Shown here: positions 1 to 6,333 of the stretch, piece by piece
Layout: each line of letters opens with the position of its first letter
Position numbering within the stretch: position 1 is the stretch's first letter
Origin: Rubrobacter sp.
GTDB taxonomy: Bacteria > Actinomycetota > Rubrobacteria > Rubrobacterales > Rubrobacteraceae
NCBI GenBank assembly: GCA_016781635.1
Contig: JADDPY010000031.1
Location: forward strand, 5,121-15,965
DNA length: 10,845 nt
Direction of reading: 5' to 3'
Program-made: the position numbers and the translations under genes
The notes under the pieces: model-generated
The model's database searches: none
Told to the model about the DNA's origin: nothing
Seen by the model: the letters and a program-made list of their open reading frames with translations, nothing else

Positions 1-906
<906 letters not shown>

Positions 907-942
907 CTAGACTACGGATTGCCTGCGGGTAAAAACCGCATT

Positions 943-969
943 TTGGCACTCTCCTTCCGAGAGTGCCAA
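943..969. promoter_or_regulatory. CIRCE operator (HrcA binding site) for groEL
   Basis: This is a perfect inverted repeat, TTGGCACTC, nine bases, GAGTGCCAA. It differs from the CIRCE consensus half-site TTAGCACTC at one symmetric position. It lies immediately downstream of the groEL -10 box, at or just after the predicted transcription start, so bound HrcA would block initiation; it would also form a stem in the mRNA leader. hrcA itself is not in the window. Confidence 0.95.
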
Positions 970-976
970 CGACCGA

Positions 977-1005
977 AGTATAATCCGCGCCGGGTTACAA
1001 TTCAA
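977..1005 (-). promoter_or_regulatory. groEL promoter, sigma-A type
   Basis: On the minus strand, TTGAAT (1005-1000), a 17-base spacer and TATACT (982-977) fit a vegetative promoter. Transcription would start near 970, at the edge of CIRCE, giving a leader of about 80 bases with the strong ribosome site at its end. The -35 box overlaps a candidate -10 box of the divergent zinc-ribbon gene. Confidence 0.8.
979..1001 (+). promoter_or_regulatory. Candidate -10 boxes for the zinc-ribbon gene
   Basis: Two plus-strand hexamers are visible: TATAAT at 979-984 and TACAAT at 996-1001. The second ends seven bases before the ATG at 1009, which would give a leaderless mRNA and fits the lack of any ribosome site. 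The first would give a leader of about 18 bases. Neither has a convincing -35 box. Both lie within the groEL promoter footprint on the other strand. Confidence 0.5.
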
Positions 1006-1008
1006 ACC

Positions 1009-1299
1009 ATGAACGCAATCCACAACATGTCCAGGGGCGTGTTTCGCATCGAAAAGTTGCCTAGCTTGAGCAGGCTTCCGAAGGAGCTTGGGCGCGAGAA
1101 GCGCCCCTGCAAGGCATGCGGTAAGACCACGACCCATATCCTGTACCGTGTGCCCAAAAAGGTAGTCTTCGTGTACGTCAAAGACCACCCCGAGAACGTA
1201 CACGCCACCTGCATCGAATGTGCCCGGAGCGAGGTCCTGACCGGCGAGGACCGCGAGAGGGCTCTATCTTCCGCGAACCCCGAGGGTGCAACCGGCTAG
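1009..1299 (+). CDS. Small zinc-ribbon protein, function unknown
   Basis: This 96-residue protein is not recognised as a named family. Seen directly: two CxxC pairs, Cys34/Cys37 (PCKACGK) and Cys68/Cys71 (ATCIECAR), separated by a strand-rich segment with RVPKKVVFVYV. That is the layout of a four-cysteine zinc ribbon. The N-terminus is basic and there is no signal peptide or membrane segment, so it should be cytosolic. The frame stays open further upstream, but that part is antisense to the groEL start, so I chose the ATG at 1009. It is preceded by a -10-like TACAAT and no ribosome site, suggesting leaderless translation; Met7 at 1027 is another possible start. It diverges from groEL with overlapping promoters and converges on the M23 gene. 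Zinc ribbons of this size bind nucleic acid or protein, but nothing here decides which. Confidence 0.7.
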   Translation: MNAIHNMSRGVFRIEKLPSLSRLPKELGREKRPCKACGKTTTHILYRVPKKVVFVYVKDHPENVHATCIECARSEVLTGEDRERALSSANPEGATG

Positions 1300-1311
1300 G
1301 AAGATCCTCCT

Positions 1312-1333
1312 CACTACCCGATACACGGGAGTG
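1312..1333. terminator. Hairpin between convergent genes, possible terminator
   Basis: CACTACCCG and CGGGAGTG pair over eight base pairs, with one bulged A and a five-base loop. It sits in the 55-base gap between the stop codons of the zinc-ribbon gene (1299) and the M23 gene (1355), where a bidirectional terminator would be expected. No T-tract follows on either strand, so intrinsic termination is uncertain. Confidence 0.3.
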
Positions 1334-1354
1334 CGGAACAGGGGAGGCTCGGAC

Positions 1355-3115
1355 CTACCGCGGGCGCTGTTCCTCACCACCGAGCTCGACCACAGGTTCG
1401 GTTTTTTCCTTCGCGGCGGGCGGGACCTCGTTTGAGACCGGGGCGGTTGCGTCTTGAGAGGTTGCGTCTTCGGAGATCGTGTTATCTACGGCTGGTTCGC
1501 TCGTTGCGTCATCAAGCGGGGGAACCGACTCCGTAGCTGGGCTTTCTGATCCGCCCCATGGAGGCGCAACGACCCTTGGAGGCGTGACGACCTCTGGCTC
1601 CTCCACGGCCTCGGAGTTCTCGCTGGTCCCTTCGGGAACGGGTCGTGGGTCGCGGTCGGGGCTGGGCTTCAAGGGGGCGGTCGGCTTCTCGGGCGGAGCG
1701 ATCTCATTCCCCTCGGAGCGGTTTTCTGCCGGACGTTCCGTCACCTGCTGGCCCTCTCCTCGCTGCTTGCCGGACTCGCCGTCCTTACGGCCGTCCCCTC
1801 TCTTCTTATCGTCTTGCTCCCGTTCGTCCCCGTCTGTGGAGGGGCTCCTGTTGAATTCGAGGCCCGGGGGGTCGCGCAAGAGGGCGGCCATCTTCTTGCG
1901 CATCTGGAGCTCCATCGCTCTCTTATGGGCCTTGTCGGGCTCTTCGGCCTCTCTGCCCTTGTCCTTCGCTTCGTGATCCGTGTCTCCGCCCCGGTTTTTA
2001 CCGTTGCCCCGGTTCTCACCGCCGTCGCCGTCGGGGTGGTCCCCGCGAGGCTCACTGTGCTTTATCGCGGGGCTCACTTTCTGGCCGCTGCCGGTGTCGA
2101 GGTCGGGCCTCTGGCCGGGGGCGGACGGGGTGGGCCAATTGGGTTCGCCGGTGGAGGGGGTAGGATTCGGGCTCTGGGGGGCCTGGCAGTACGAGGCGTC
2201 CGTGCCGCCGGAGACCGCGCCACCGTTTCTTTCGAGCCACAGGAGCAGCGGGTAGGGGTTCATCGCGCCGGACTTCGCCTCCGAGCGTTCTTCGGAGAGG
2301 TCCGCGTCGTACCATCCGAGGTGCAGGTGCGACGGGAACTTGCCGCGCGTGACCTCCGGTCCCTCCCCCGTATCGCCGACCGTGCCGATCTTCTGCCCCG
2401 CCCGGACCTCGGTGCCCACGGGGAGCGAACTCTCCCGGTCGAGATGAGCGTAGTAGAAGAGATCGCCCTTCTTTATGGGGCCGACGTCGTAAGCGGCCTC
2501 CAGCATCACCGTATAACCGCCGAGCTTGTTCCAGCCGTTCTCGTTAGATGCGGCGACGGCGACGAGCCTGCCGTCGGTGAGGGCGAACTCGGGCGTACCC
2601 GCCGGGCTCATCAGGTCGCTCCCCTCGTGCCCACCCTGGGGACGCGCGGCCCCCCAGGTGTCATCGTAGGAGTTGAAGTAGGCCTCCGGCAGCGGGAAGA
2701 CCACCCGGCTGCTCCTGGGGACGTCCCCGAGGTCGCCGCAGACCGGCCCGGAGGAAGAGTCCCGATCCAGCGAGGGCCTGCGGAAGACGGGGGCGTCACC
2801 GGAGGGAGCGTCACCGGAGGGACCATCCGAGCCTTCTTCAGGGCCTTCGAAGATGCGTTCGCGAGAAGCCGAGCGCGAGAGCGTCGCCTCGAGACGCTCC
2901 GCCTCGCCGTCGTCGGAGAAACTCGCCAGCCGCGGGTCTTCGGGAGCTTGCGGGGGTGTCGCCGCAGGTGCTGCGGCGCTCGCGGTGGGGACAGCAGGCA
3001 GCATCTTCAGAAGGATGGGTTCCGCGCCCGAGATACTCAGCTTGAGGAAAGCTGCCAGGACGGCGACGGCAAAAAACGCGTAGCACGCCTTCGCGAACCT
3101 CGGATACGTCAGCAA
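1355..3115 (-). CDS. Membrane-anchored M23 (LytM-type) metallopeptidase with long disordered tail
   Basis: This is probably a zinc endopeptidase acting on peptidoglycan cross-links outside the membrane. Seen in the 586-residue product: a hydrophobic segment at about residues 7-28, with no clear cleavage site, so likely an anchor. An Ala/Pro linker follows. The peptidase domain spans about 135-296 and has all zinc and catalytic signatures: H163 and D167 in GGHEGSD, H224 in YYAHLD, and the H263-L-H265 pair in SHLHLG. Two extracellular cysteines (126, 310) flank the domain and could form a disulfide. The last 280 residues are low complexity: a Lys/Asp/Gly/Arg-rich stretch at about 350-460, then a Pro/Glu/Ser/Thr-rich stretch that could span the wall. 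Start choice: TTG at 3115 has AAGGGGG five bases upstream; the in-frame TTG at 3130 would place that ribosome site inside the coding region and has none of its own. It lies 120 bases after tsaD, where groES often stands in actinobacteria. The tail gives no functional clue. Confidence 0.9.
   Translation of the reverse strand: MLTYPRFAKACYAFFAVAVLAAFLKLSISGAEPILLKMLPAVPTASAAAPAATPPQAPEDPRLASFSDDGEAERLEATLSRSASRERIFEGPEEGSDGPSGDAPSGDAPVFRRPSLDRDSSSGPVCGDLGDVPRSSRVVFPLPEAYFNSYDDTWGAARPQGGHEGSDLMSPAGTPEFALTDGRLVAVAASNENGWNKLGGYTVMLEAAYDVGPIKKGDLFYYAHLDRESSLPVGTEVRAGQKIGTVGDTGEGPEVTRGKFPSHLHLGWYDADLSEERSEAKSGAMNPYPLLLWLERNGGAVSGGTDASYCQAPQSPNPTPSTGEPNWPTPSAPGQRPDLDTGSGQKVSPAIKHSEPRGDHPDGDGGENRGNGKNRGGDTDHEAKDKGREAEEPDKAHKRAMELQMRKKMAALLRDPPGLEFNRSPSTDGDEREQDDKKRGDGRKDGESGKQRGEGQQVTERPAENRSEGNEIAPPEKPTAPLKPSPDRDPRPVPEGTSENSEAVEEPEVVTPPRVVAPPWGGSESPATESVPPLDDATSEPAVDNTISEDATSQDATAPVSNEVPPAAKEKTEPVVELGGEEQRPR
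2793..2822. repeat. Two perfect 15-bp tandem repeats inside the M23 gene
   Basis: GCGTCACCGGAGGGA occurs twice head to tail (2793-2807 and 2808-2822). The period is five codons, so the repeat encodes a doubled Ser-Gly-Asp-Ala-Pro unit in the linker between membrane anchor and peptidase domain. Copy-number change would keep the frame. Confidence 0.85.
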
Positions 3116-3170
3116 GCTCTCCCCCTTCAACCAGTACGTCCCGGAGCCGCCGAGGATCGACGAACCCGCA

Positions 3171-3200
3171 CACTCTCACAGAGTGGATCTCGTGCGTCAA
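3171..3200 (-). promoter_or_regulatory. Possible M23 promoter with inverted repeat
   Basis: In the tsaD-M23 gap, the minus strand has TTGACG (3200-3195), a good -35 match. At 17 bases' spacing lies only GAGAGT (3177-3172), a poor -10. A perfect six-base-pair inverted repeat with a three-base loop, CACTCT-CAC-AGAGTG (3171-3185), covers that position and could be an operator or a leader hairpin. Read-through from tsaD is an equally good explanation for expression. Confidence 0.25.
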
Positions 3201-3235
3201 GAGGGGTACCGGGAGACGGGACACCGCCGCGGAGG

Positions 3236-4222
3236 CTAGACGCTGCGGGCGTTAAGGGAGAGGTAATCAGGGAACGGGAGGGCGGGCGTGGTCGCCGCAG
3301 CGGCCCCGATCATGGCCGCGTTGTCGGTACACAGGGCGGACGGCGGCACGACGAGCCTGGTCCCGATCCGGATAGTCTCGGCCTCCAGGCGTCTGCGCAG
3401 CGGCCCGTTCGCCGCGACCCCGCCGGCGACGACGATCGCCGGGGCATCGTGGAGTTCGGCGGCACGCAGAAGCTTCCGTACGAGTGCCTCGACGACGGCG
3501 GCCTCGTAGCCCGCTGCTAGATGCGCCAGTTCTCGTGAAACGTCGTCCGCGTCCATGGCTTTGAGCTTGTAGAGGAGGCTGGTCTTGAGACCGCTGAAGC
3601 TGAAATCCAGATCGGCCTTGCCCTTGAGACCAACGGGGAAATCGTACCGGCCCGGGTGACCCCCTTTCGCCGCCTTCGAAAGGGCGGGGCCGCCCGGGAA
3701 GCCGAGGCCGAGCATGCGGGCGCCCTTGTCGAGGGCTTCACCCGCCGCATCGTCCAGGGTTTCACCGAGGAGGCGCATCCCGTCCTCGCTTACGCTGTAC
3801 AGAGCGGTGTGCCCGCCGGAGGCGATCAGGGCGACAAAGGGCGGCTCGAGCCCCGGGTCGGCGAGGTAGGCGGCGGCCACGTGCCCCTCGAGGTGGTTCA
3901 CGGGGACGAGGGGAAGCTTTCTTGCGTAAGCGAGGGCCTTCGCCGTCGAGACGCCGACGAGGAGGGCCCCGATCAGCCCCGGGCGCACCGTGACGGCCAC
4001 GCTACGAACGTCGTCGAGGGTCACCCCAGCTTCTGCCAGCGCCGCCTCTACGACGCCGTCCATCCGTTCAAGGTGGGCGCGCGAGGCGACCTCGGGGACG
4101 ACGCCGCCGTAGCGGGAATGCTCGGTCTGGGTGTGGACGACGTTCGAAAGCGCCCGGCGCCCCGAGGGCTCGAGGACCGCGGCGCAAGTGTCGTCGCAGG
4201 AGGTTTCTATGGCAAGGATCAC
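3236..4222 (-). CDS. tsaD: tRNA N6-adenosine threonylcarbamoyltransferase TsaD
   Basis: TsaD transfers the threonylcarbamoyl group from threonylcarbamoyl-AMP to A37 of ANN-decoding tRNAs (t6A), in complex with TsaB and helped by the ATPase TsaE. The 328-residue protein shows the family signature throughout: ILAIETSCDDT at residues 2-12, HLEGH at 110-114, ASGGHTALY at 134-142, FSFSGLKT at 207-214 and CTDNAAM at 298-304. The metal ligands His110, His114 and Asp300 are all present, and length is normal. Start: GTG at 4222, directly before the conserved N-terminus. No ribosome site precedes it, but an extended -10 box ends seven bases upstream, so the mRNA is probably leaderless. tsaB and tsaE lie upstream in a separate operon, split off by a divergent small gene and this promoter. 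tsaD may be co-transcribed with the M23 gene downstream. Confidence 0.98.
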   Translation of the reverse strand: MILAIETSCDDTCAAVLEPSGRRALSNVVHTQTEHSRYGGVVPEVASRAHLERMDGVVEAALAEAGVTLDDVRSVAVTVRPGLIGALLVGVSTAKALAYARKLPLVPVNHLEGHVAAAYLADPGLEPPFVALIASGGHTALYSVSEDGMRLLGETLDDAAGEALDKGARMLGLGFPGGPALSKAAKGGHPGRYDFPVGLKGKADLDFSFSGLKTSLLYKLKAMDADDVSRELAHLAAGYEAAVVEALVRKLLRAAELHDAPAIVVAGGVAANGPLRRRLEAETIRIGTRLVVPPSALCTDNAAMIGAAAATTPALPFPDYLSLNARSV

Positions 4223-4228
4223 GGGATG

Positions 4229-4237
4229 GTTATAGCA
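4229..4237 (-). promoter_or_regulatory. Extended -10 promoter of tsaD (leaderless start)
   Basis: The minus strand reads TGCTATAAC, an extended -10 (TG-N-hexamer), followed by six bases and then the GTG start codon at 4222. The predicted transcription start is therefore the start codon itself. There is no clear -35 box, which extended -10 promoters can do without. Confidence 0.6.
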
Positions 4238-4264
4238 TTTTGCCGGTCAGCACCCTGGCTTTCG

Positions 4265-4295
4265 GCTTCCCGGTTGGAGCGCGTTGCTTCCCGGT
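4265..4295. repeat. 10-bp direct repeat in the tsaD / membrane-gene divergent promoter region
   Basis: GCTTCCCGGT occurs at 4265-4274 and 4286-4295, a 21-base period or two helical turns. A further GGCTTC lies at 4303-4308. It sits upstream of the tsaD -10 box within the 206-base divergent region (4223-4428), which otherwise holds only the two promoters. It could be an activator or repressor site, or chance in GC-rich DNA. Confidence 0.35.
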
Positions 4296-4416
4296 CGCCA
4301 CCGGCTTCTGGAGCATGGGACATTTTCGCAATGTTGGGGTACGTAGCTTCTGATCGGGGGTGCAGCGCCCGCTCACGGACGGGTTGGAAAACACTTCGCT
4401 AAGGACCGACTAGATC

Positions 4417-4422
4417 TATACT
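4417..4422 (+). promoter_or_regulatory. -10 box of the small membrane-protein gene (leaderless start)
   Basis: TATACT matches the -10 consensus at five of six positions and is followed by six bases and the GTG start at 4429. The start codon would be at the transcription start, as for tsaD on the other strand. The best -35 candidate (TTCGCT, 4395-4400) is weak. Confidence 0.55.
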
Positions 4423-4428
4423 GGGAGC

Positions 4429-4689
4429 GTGAGAGCTTTTTCTTTACTGTTTGCGTTTATCGCGCTGGTGCTGCTGGTGGAGTTTCTGATCTACGTGATC
4501 CGTGGTCCCATCGACCCGTTTATCGCCGGCGGGCTCTTCATCAGCTTCCTGGCTTGCCTCGCGCCGGCCCTCTACCTCCTCAAGCCCTTCGAGACGCCCG
4601 AGGATTTCAGGCGGCGGCGCGAGATACGGCGCAGGACGCGGAGCGAGCGCGAGAGGCGAGGGGGACGGCCTCCCGGAGGGTCCTCCTAG
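4429..4689 (+). CDS. Small two-helix membrane protein, antisense to the rimI tail
   Basis: This 86-residue protein is not recognised as a named family. Two hydrophobic helices are clear, about residues 4-24 (FSLLFAFIALVLLVEFLIYV) and 31-51 (FIAGGLFISFLACLAPALYL), joined by a short GPIDP loop. A highly basic cytosolic C-terminus follows (RRRREIRRRTRSERERR). The GTG start at 4429 is preceded by a TATACT -10 box at leaderless spacing. The gene is divergent from tsaD and convergent with rimI, whose frame continues through nearly all of it on the opposite strand in codon register. I favour this as a real gene because the hydrophobic pattern, the promoter and the natural end point all fit, while the opposite frame there encodes low-complexity sequence. 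An accidental ORF cannot be excluded. Confidence 0.65.
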   Translation: MRAFSLLFAFIALVLLVEFLIYVIRGPIDPFIAGGLFISFLACLAPALYLLKPFETPEDFRRRREIRRRTRSERERRGGRPPGGSS

Positions 4690-5157
4690 AGAGGGTTCCG
4701 GCAGCTCCAGGGTCATGAGAACCGCGTCCTCGTCGCCGTAGTATTTGGGTCTGAGTCCGGTCTCGGCGAACCCGAGCGAGGCGTAGAGCGTGCGGGCCGC
4801 CATGTTACTCGGGCGCACCTCCAGATGGACGCGCCGGGATTTTCGGGAGGCGGGCGCCTCCAGCGCGGCCACTACGAGTGCGCGGGCGTGGCCCCGGCCG
4901 CGCATGCCGGGGATGATCGCCACCGTCATGACGTGGGTCTCATCGGCGATGTGCTTGACCCCTATAAAGCCCGCGGCCTCACTTCCCTCCTCCAGGAGAA
5001 GGTAGAGGCCGAACGGGCTGTCGAGTTCGTCGCGCCAGATCCGCTCGCTCCACGGGTTGGGGAGGCTCGCCCCGGCTATCCGCAGGACGACCGGGAGGTC
5101 GGACGGGAGCATCGGGCGCACGGAGCGTTCGGGGGCGGGACGTGCACCGCTCGTCAT
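4444..5157 (-). CDS. rimI: RimI-type protein N-acetyltransferase with antisense-encoded C-terminal extension
   Basis: RimI acetylates the N-terminal amine of proteins, classically ribosomal protein S18, using acetyl-CoA. The GNAT fold occupies residues 12 to about 153. Seen: the acetyl-CoA pyrophosphate loop R86-G-R-G-H-A91, the LEVRPSNMAARTLY motif at 112-125 with catalytic-type Glu113, and LGFAETGLRPKYY at 128-140. The ATG at 5157 overlaps the tsaB stop by one base (TGATG), so translation is coupled. The family usually ends near 150-160 residues, but this frame has no stop until codon 238. The extra 81 residues (157-237) are Pro/Glu/Arg/Gln-rich and lie antisense to the small membrane-protein gene, beginning at that gene's stop codon. 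Ribosomes should translate them because no earlier stop exists. This is last in the pspC-like/udg/tsaE/tsaB/rimI operon, in the usual place next to t6A genes. Confidence 0.9.
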   Translation of the reverse strand: MTSGARPAPERSVRPMLPSDLPVVLRIAGASLPNPWSERIWRDELDSPFGLYLLLEEGSEAAGFIGVKHIADETHVMTVAIIPGMRGRGHARALVVAALEAPASRKSRRVHLEVRPSNMAARTLYASLGFAETGLRPKYYGDEDAVLMTLELPEPSLGGPSGRPSPSPLALAPRPAPYLAPPPEILGRLEGLEEVEGRREASQEADEEPAGDKRVDGTTDHVDQKLHQQHQRDKRKQ

Positions 5158-5855
5158 CAGACCTTACTCCACGGGTTGAGGTCGCGGCGCACCTCGGCAT
5201 CCGGCTCGCGGACGTAGAGCGGGACGACCTCCGCGGCCGGGACGGGCGTCAGATCGGCGGAGAGAACGAGGCCGGAGGCCGTTGCGCGGTGGAGCGGCGA
5301 GGCGTCGGCGGGGATGCTTCCGAGGCCGGAGAGCGCCTCCCGGTAGCGCACCGCCCCGTCGCCGATGATGAGCGGCGCCCCGTCGGCGCGGAGCTCCGCA
5401 GGGTACACGCAGAGGATCTCCTCAAGGGGGCCGTCGTCCTTCTCCGCCGGGAAGCGCTGAGCAAAGACCTGGCGGCGTCTGGCATCTATGATGGCTAGGA
5501 CGTCGCCCCCCTCCGAGCCAGAGAGGGCGGGGGCGGCTAGGGCGGCTAGGGTCGAGCCCTTCGAGAGAGGAATGCCGGTGGCGAGAGCGAGGGAGCGGCC
5601 GGCTGCGGCGGCTATGCGAATGCCCGTAAAGGTTCCCGGCCCTACTCCGACGAGGATGCGGCCGACTTCGCCGAGGGACGCTCCCGCGAGGTCGAGGGCG
5701 GCGTGGGCGGCGGGGAGCAGGGCTTCGGAGGCGCCTCGTGAAGGGACGGAGATCTCCACGAGGATCTCGCGCGTCCCGTGGGAAGGGTCCTCCGCTGTCC
5801 GGGCAACGGCGACGGCGACATCGTTCGTCGAGGAGTCGAAGGCCAGAATCAGCAC
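5157..5855 (-). CDS. tsaB: tRNA t6A biosynthesis protein TsaB
   Basis: TsaB is the inactive paralogue of TsaD that dimerises with it and supports t6A37 synthesis together with TsaE. The 232-residue product starts MLILAFDSST, carries the family hallmark GPGTFTGIR at residues 72-80, and has the Ala-rich helix after it (IAAAAGRSLALATG). As expected for TsaB, the metal-binding HxxxH of TsaD is absent. The frame is open farther upstream, but that stretch is antisense-like and overlaps tsaE. The GTG at 5855 sits directly before the conserved N-terminus and shares one base with the tsaE stop (TAGTG). It has no strong ribosome site of its own, so translational coupling to tsaE is likely. It overlaps rimI by one base at its end. 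Confidence 0.96.
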   Translation of the reverse strand: MLILAFDSSTNDVAVAVARTAEDPSHGTREILVEISVPSRGASEALLPAAHAALDLAGASLGEVGRILVGVGPGTFTGIRIAAAAGRSLALATGIPLSKGSTLAALAAPALSGSEGGDVLAIIDARRRQVFAQRFPAEKDDGPLEEILCVYPAELRADGAPLIIGDGAVRYREALSGLGSIPADASPLHRATASGLVLSADLTPVPAAEVVPLYVREPDAEVRRDLNPWSKV

Positions 5856-6322
5856 TACGAAGATCCGGAGAGGCGCACGGCGGCAGGACCGGAGACACGC
5901 ACCCGCCGGGTCGTCGGGGTCACGTGCGCGAGCTCGACTACGGTGGGCGGCTCTTCCAGGAGGCCGAGTGCCGGTTCGGCCCACTCAACAAACGTCACGG
6001 CGCCGGCGTCAAGGTACTCGTCGAGCTCCAGGACGTCCCGCTCTTCGACCCCCTCCAGCCGATAGAGGTCGAGGTGATTGACGCGGAGGTTACGGTCGCC
6101 GCTTCGCCCCTCGTAGCCACGAGCGAACTGGTAGGTAGGGCTCGTCACCCTCTCCCGAACGCCGAGGCTTCGGGCGGCGGCCCGCACGAAGGTCGTCTTG
6201 CCGGCACCGACCTCACCCCTCAGCACCACGATGTCCCCTGGTTCGAGGACTGTCGACACGCGTTCCGCGAGGGCCGAGAGGGCGTCCTCGTCCAACTCTT
6301 GCCACTCAAGAGGTTCGGTCAT
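5855..6322 (-). CDS. tsaE: tRNA t6A biosynthesis ATPase TsaE
   Basis: TsaE is the P-loop ATPase that resets the TsaB-TsaD complex during t6A synthesis. The 155-residue product has Walker A GEVGAGKT at residues 36-43, then SPTYQFARGYE, HLDLYRLEG and FVEWAE, all in the family order, and it is of normal length. ATG at 6322 has AGGAG eight bases upstream. The open frame extends farther 5' but runs antisense-like through the glycosylase gene, so that part is ignored. It lies 11 bases after the uracil-DNA glycosylase and overlaps tsaB by one base, firmly in one operon. Confidence 0.97.
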   Translation of the reverse strand: MTEPLEWQELDEDALSALAERVSTVLEPGDIVVLRGEVGAGKTTFVRAAARSLGVRERVTSPTYQFARGYEGRSGDRNLRVNHLDLYRLEGVEERDVLELDEYLDAGAVTFVEWAEPALGLLEEPPTVVELAHVTPTTRRVRVSGPAAVRLSGSS

Positions 6323-6333
6323 ATGCCTTGCTC

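Noticed and set aside
1814..3520. Long plus-strand open frame of 568 codons opposite the M23 gene and the end of tsaD
   Set aside because: It is antisense to two well-supported genes, has a composition typical of reverse frames in GC-rich DNA and shows no domain motif.
3656..4402. Plus-strand 248-codon frame opposite tsaD
   Set aside because: It is antisense to conserved tsaD motifs and has no recognisable fold, ribosome site or promoter.
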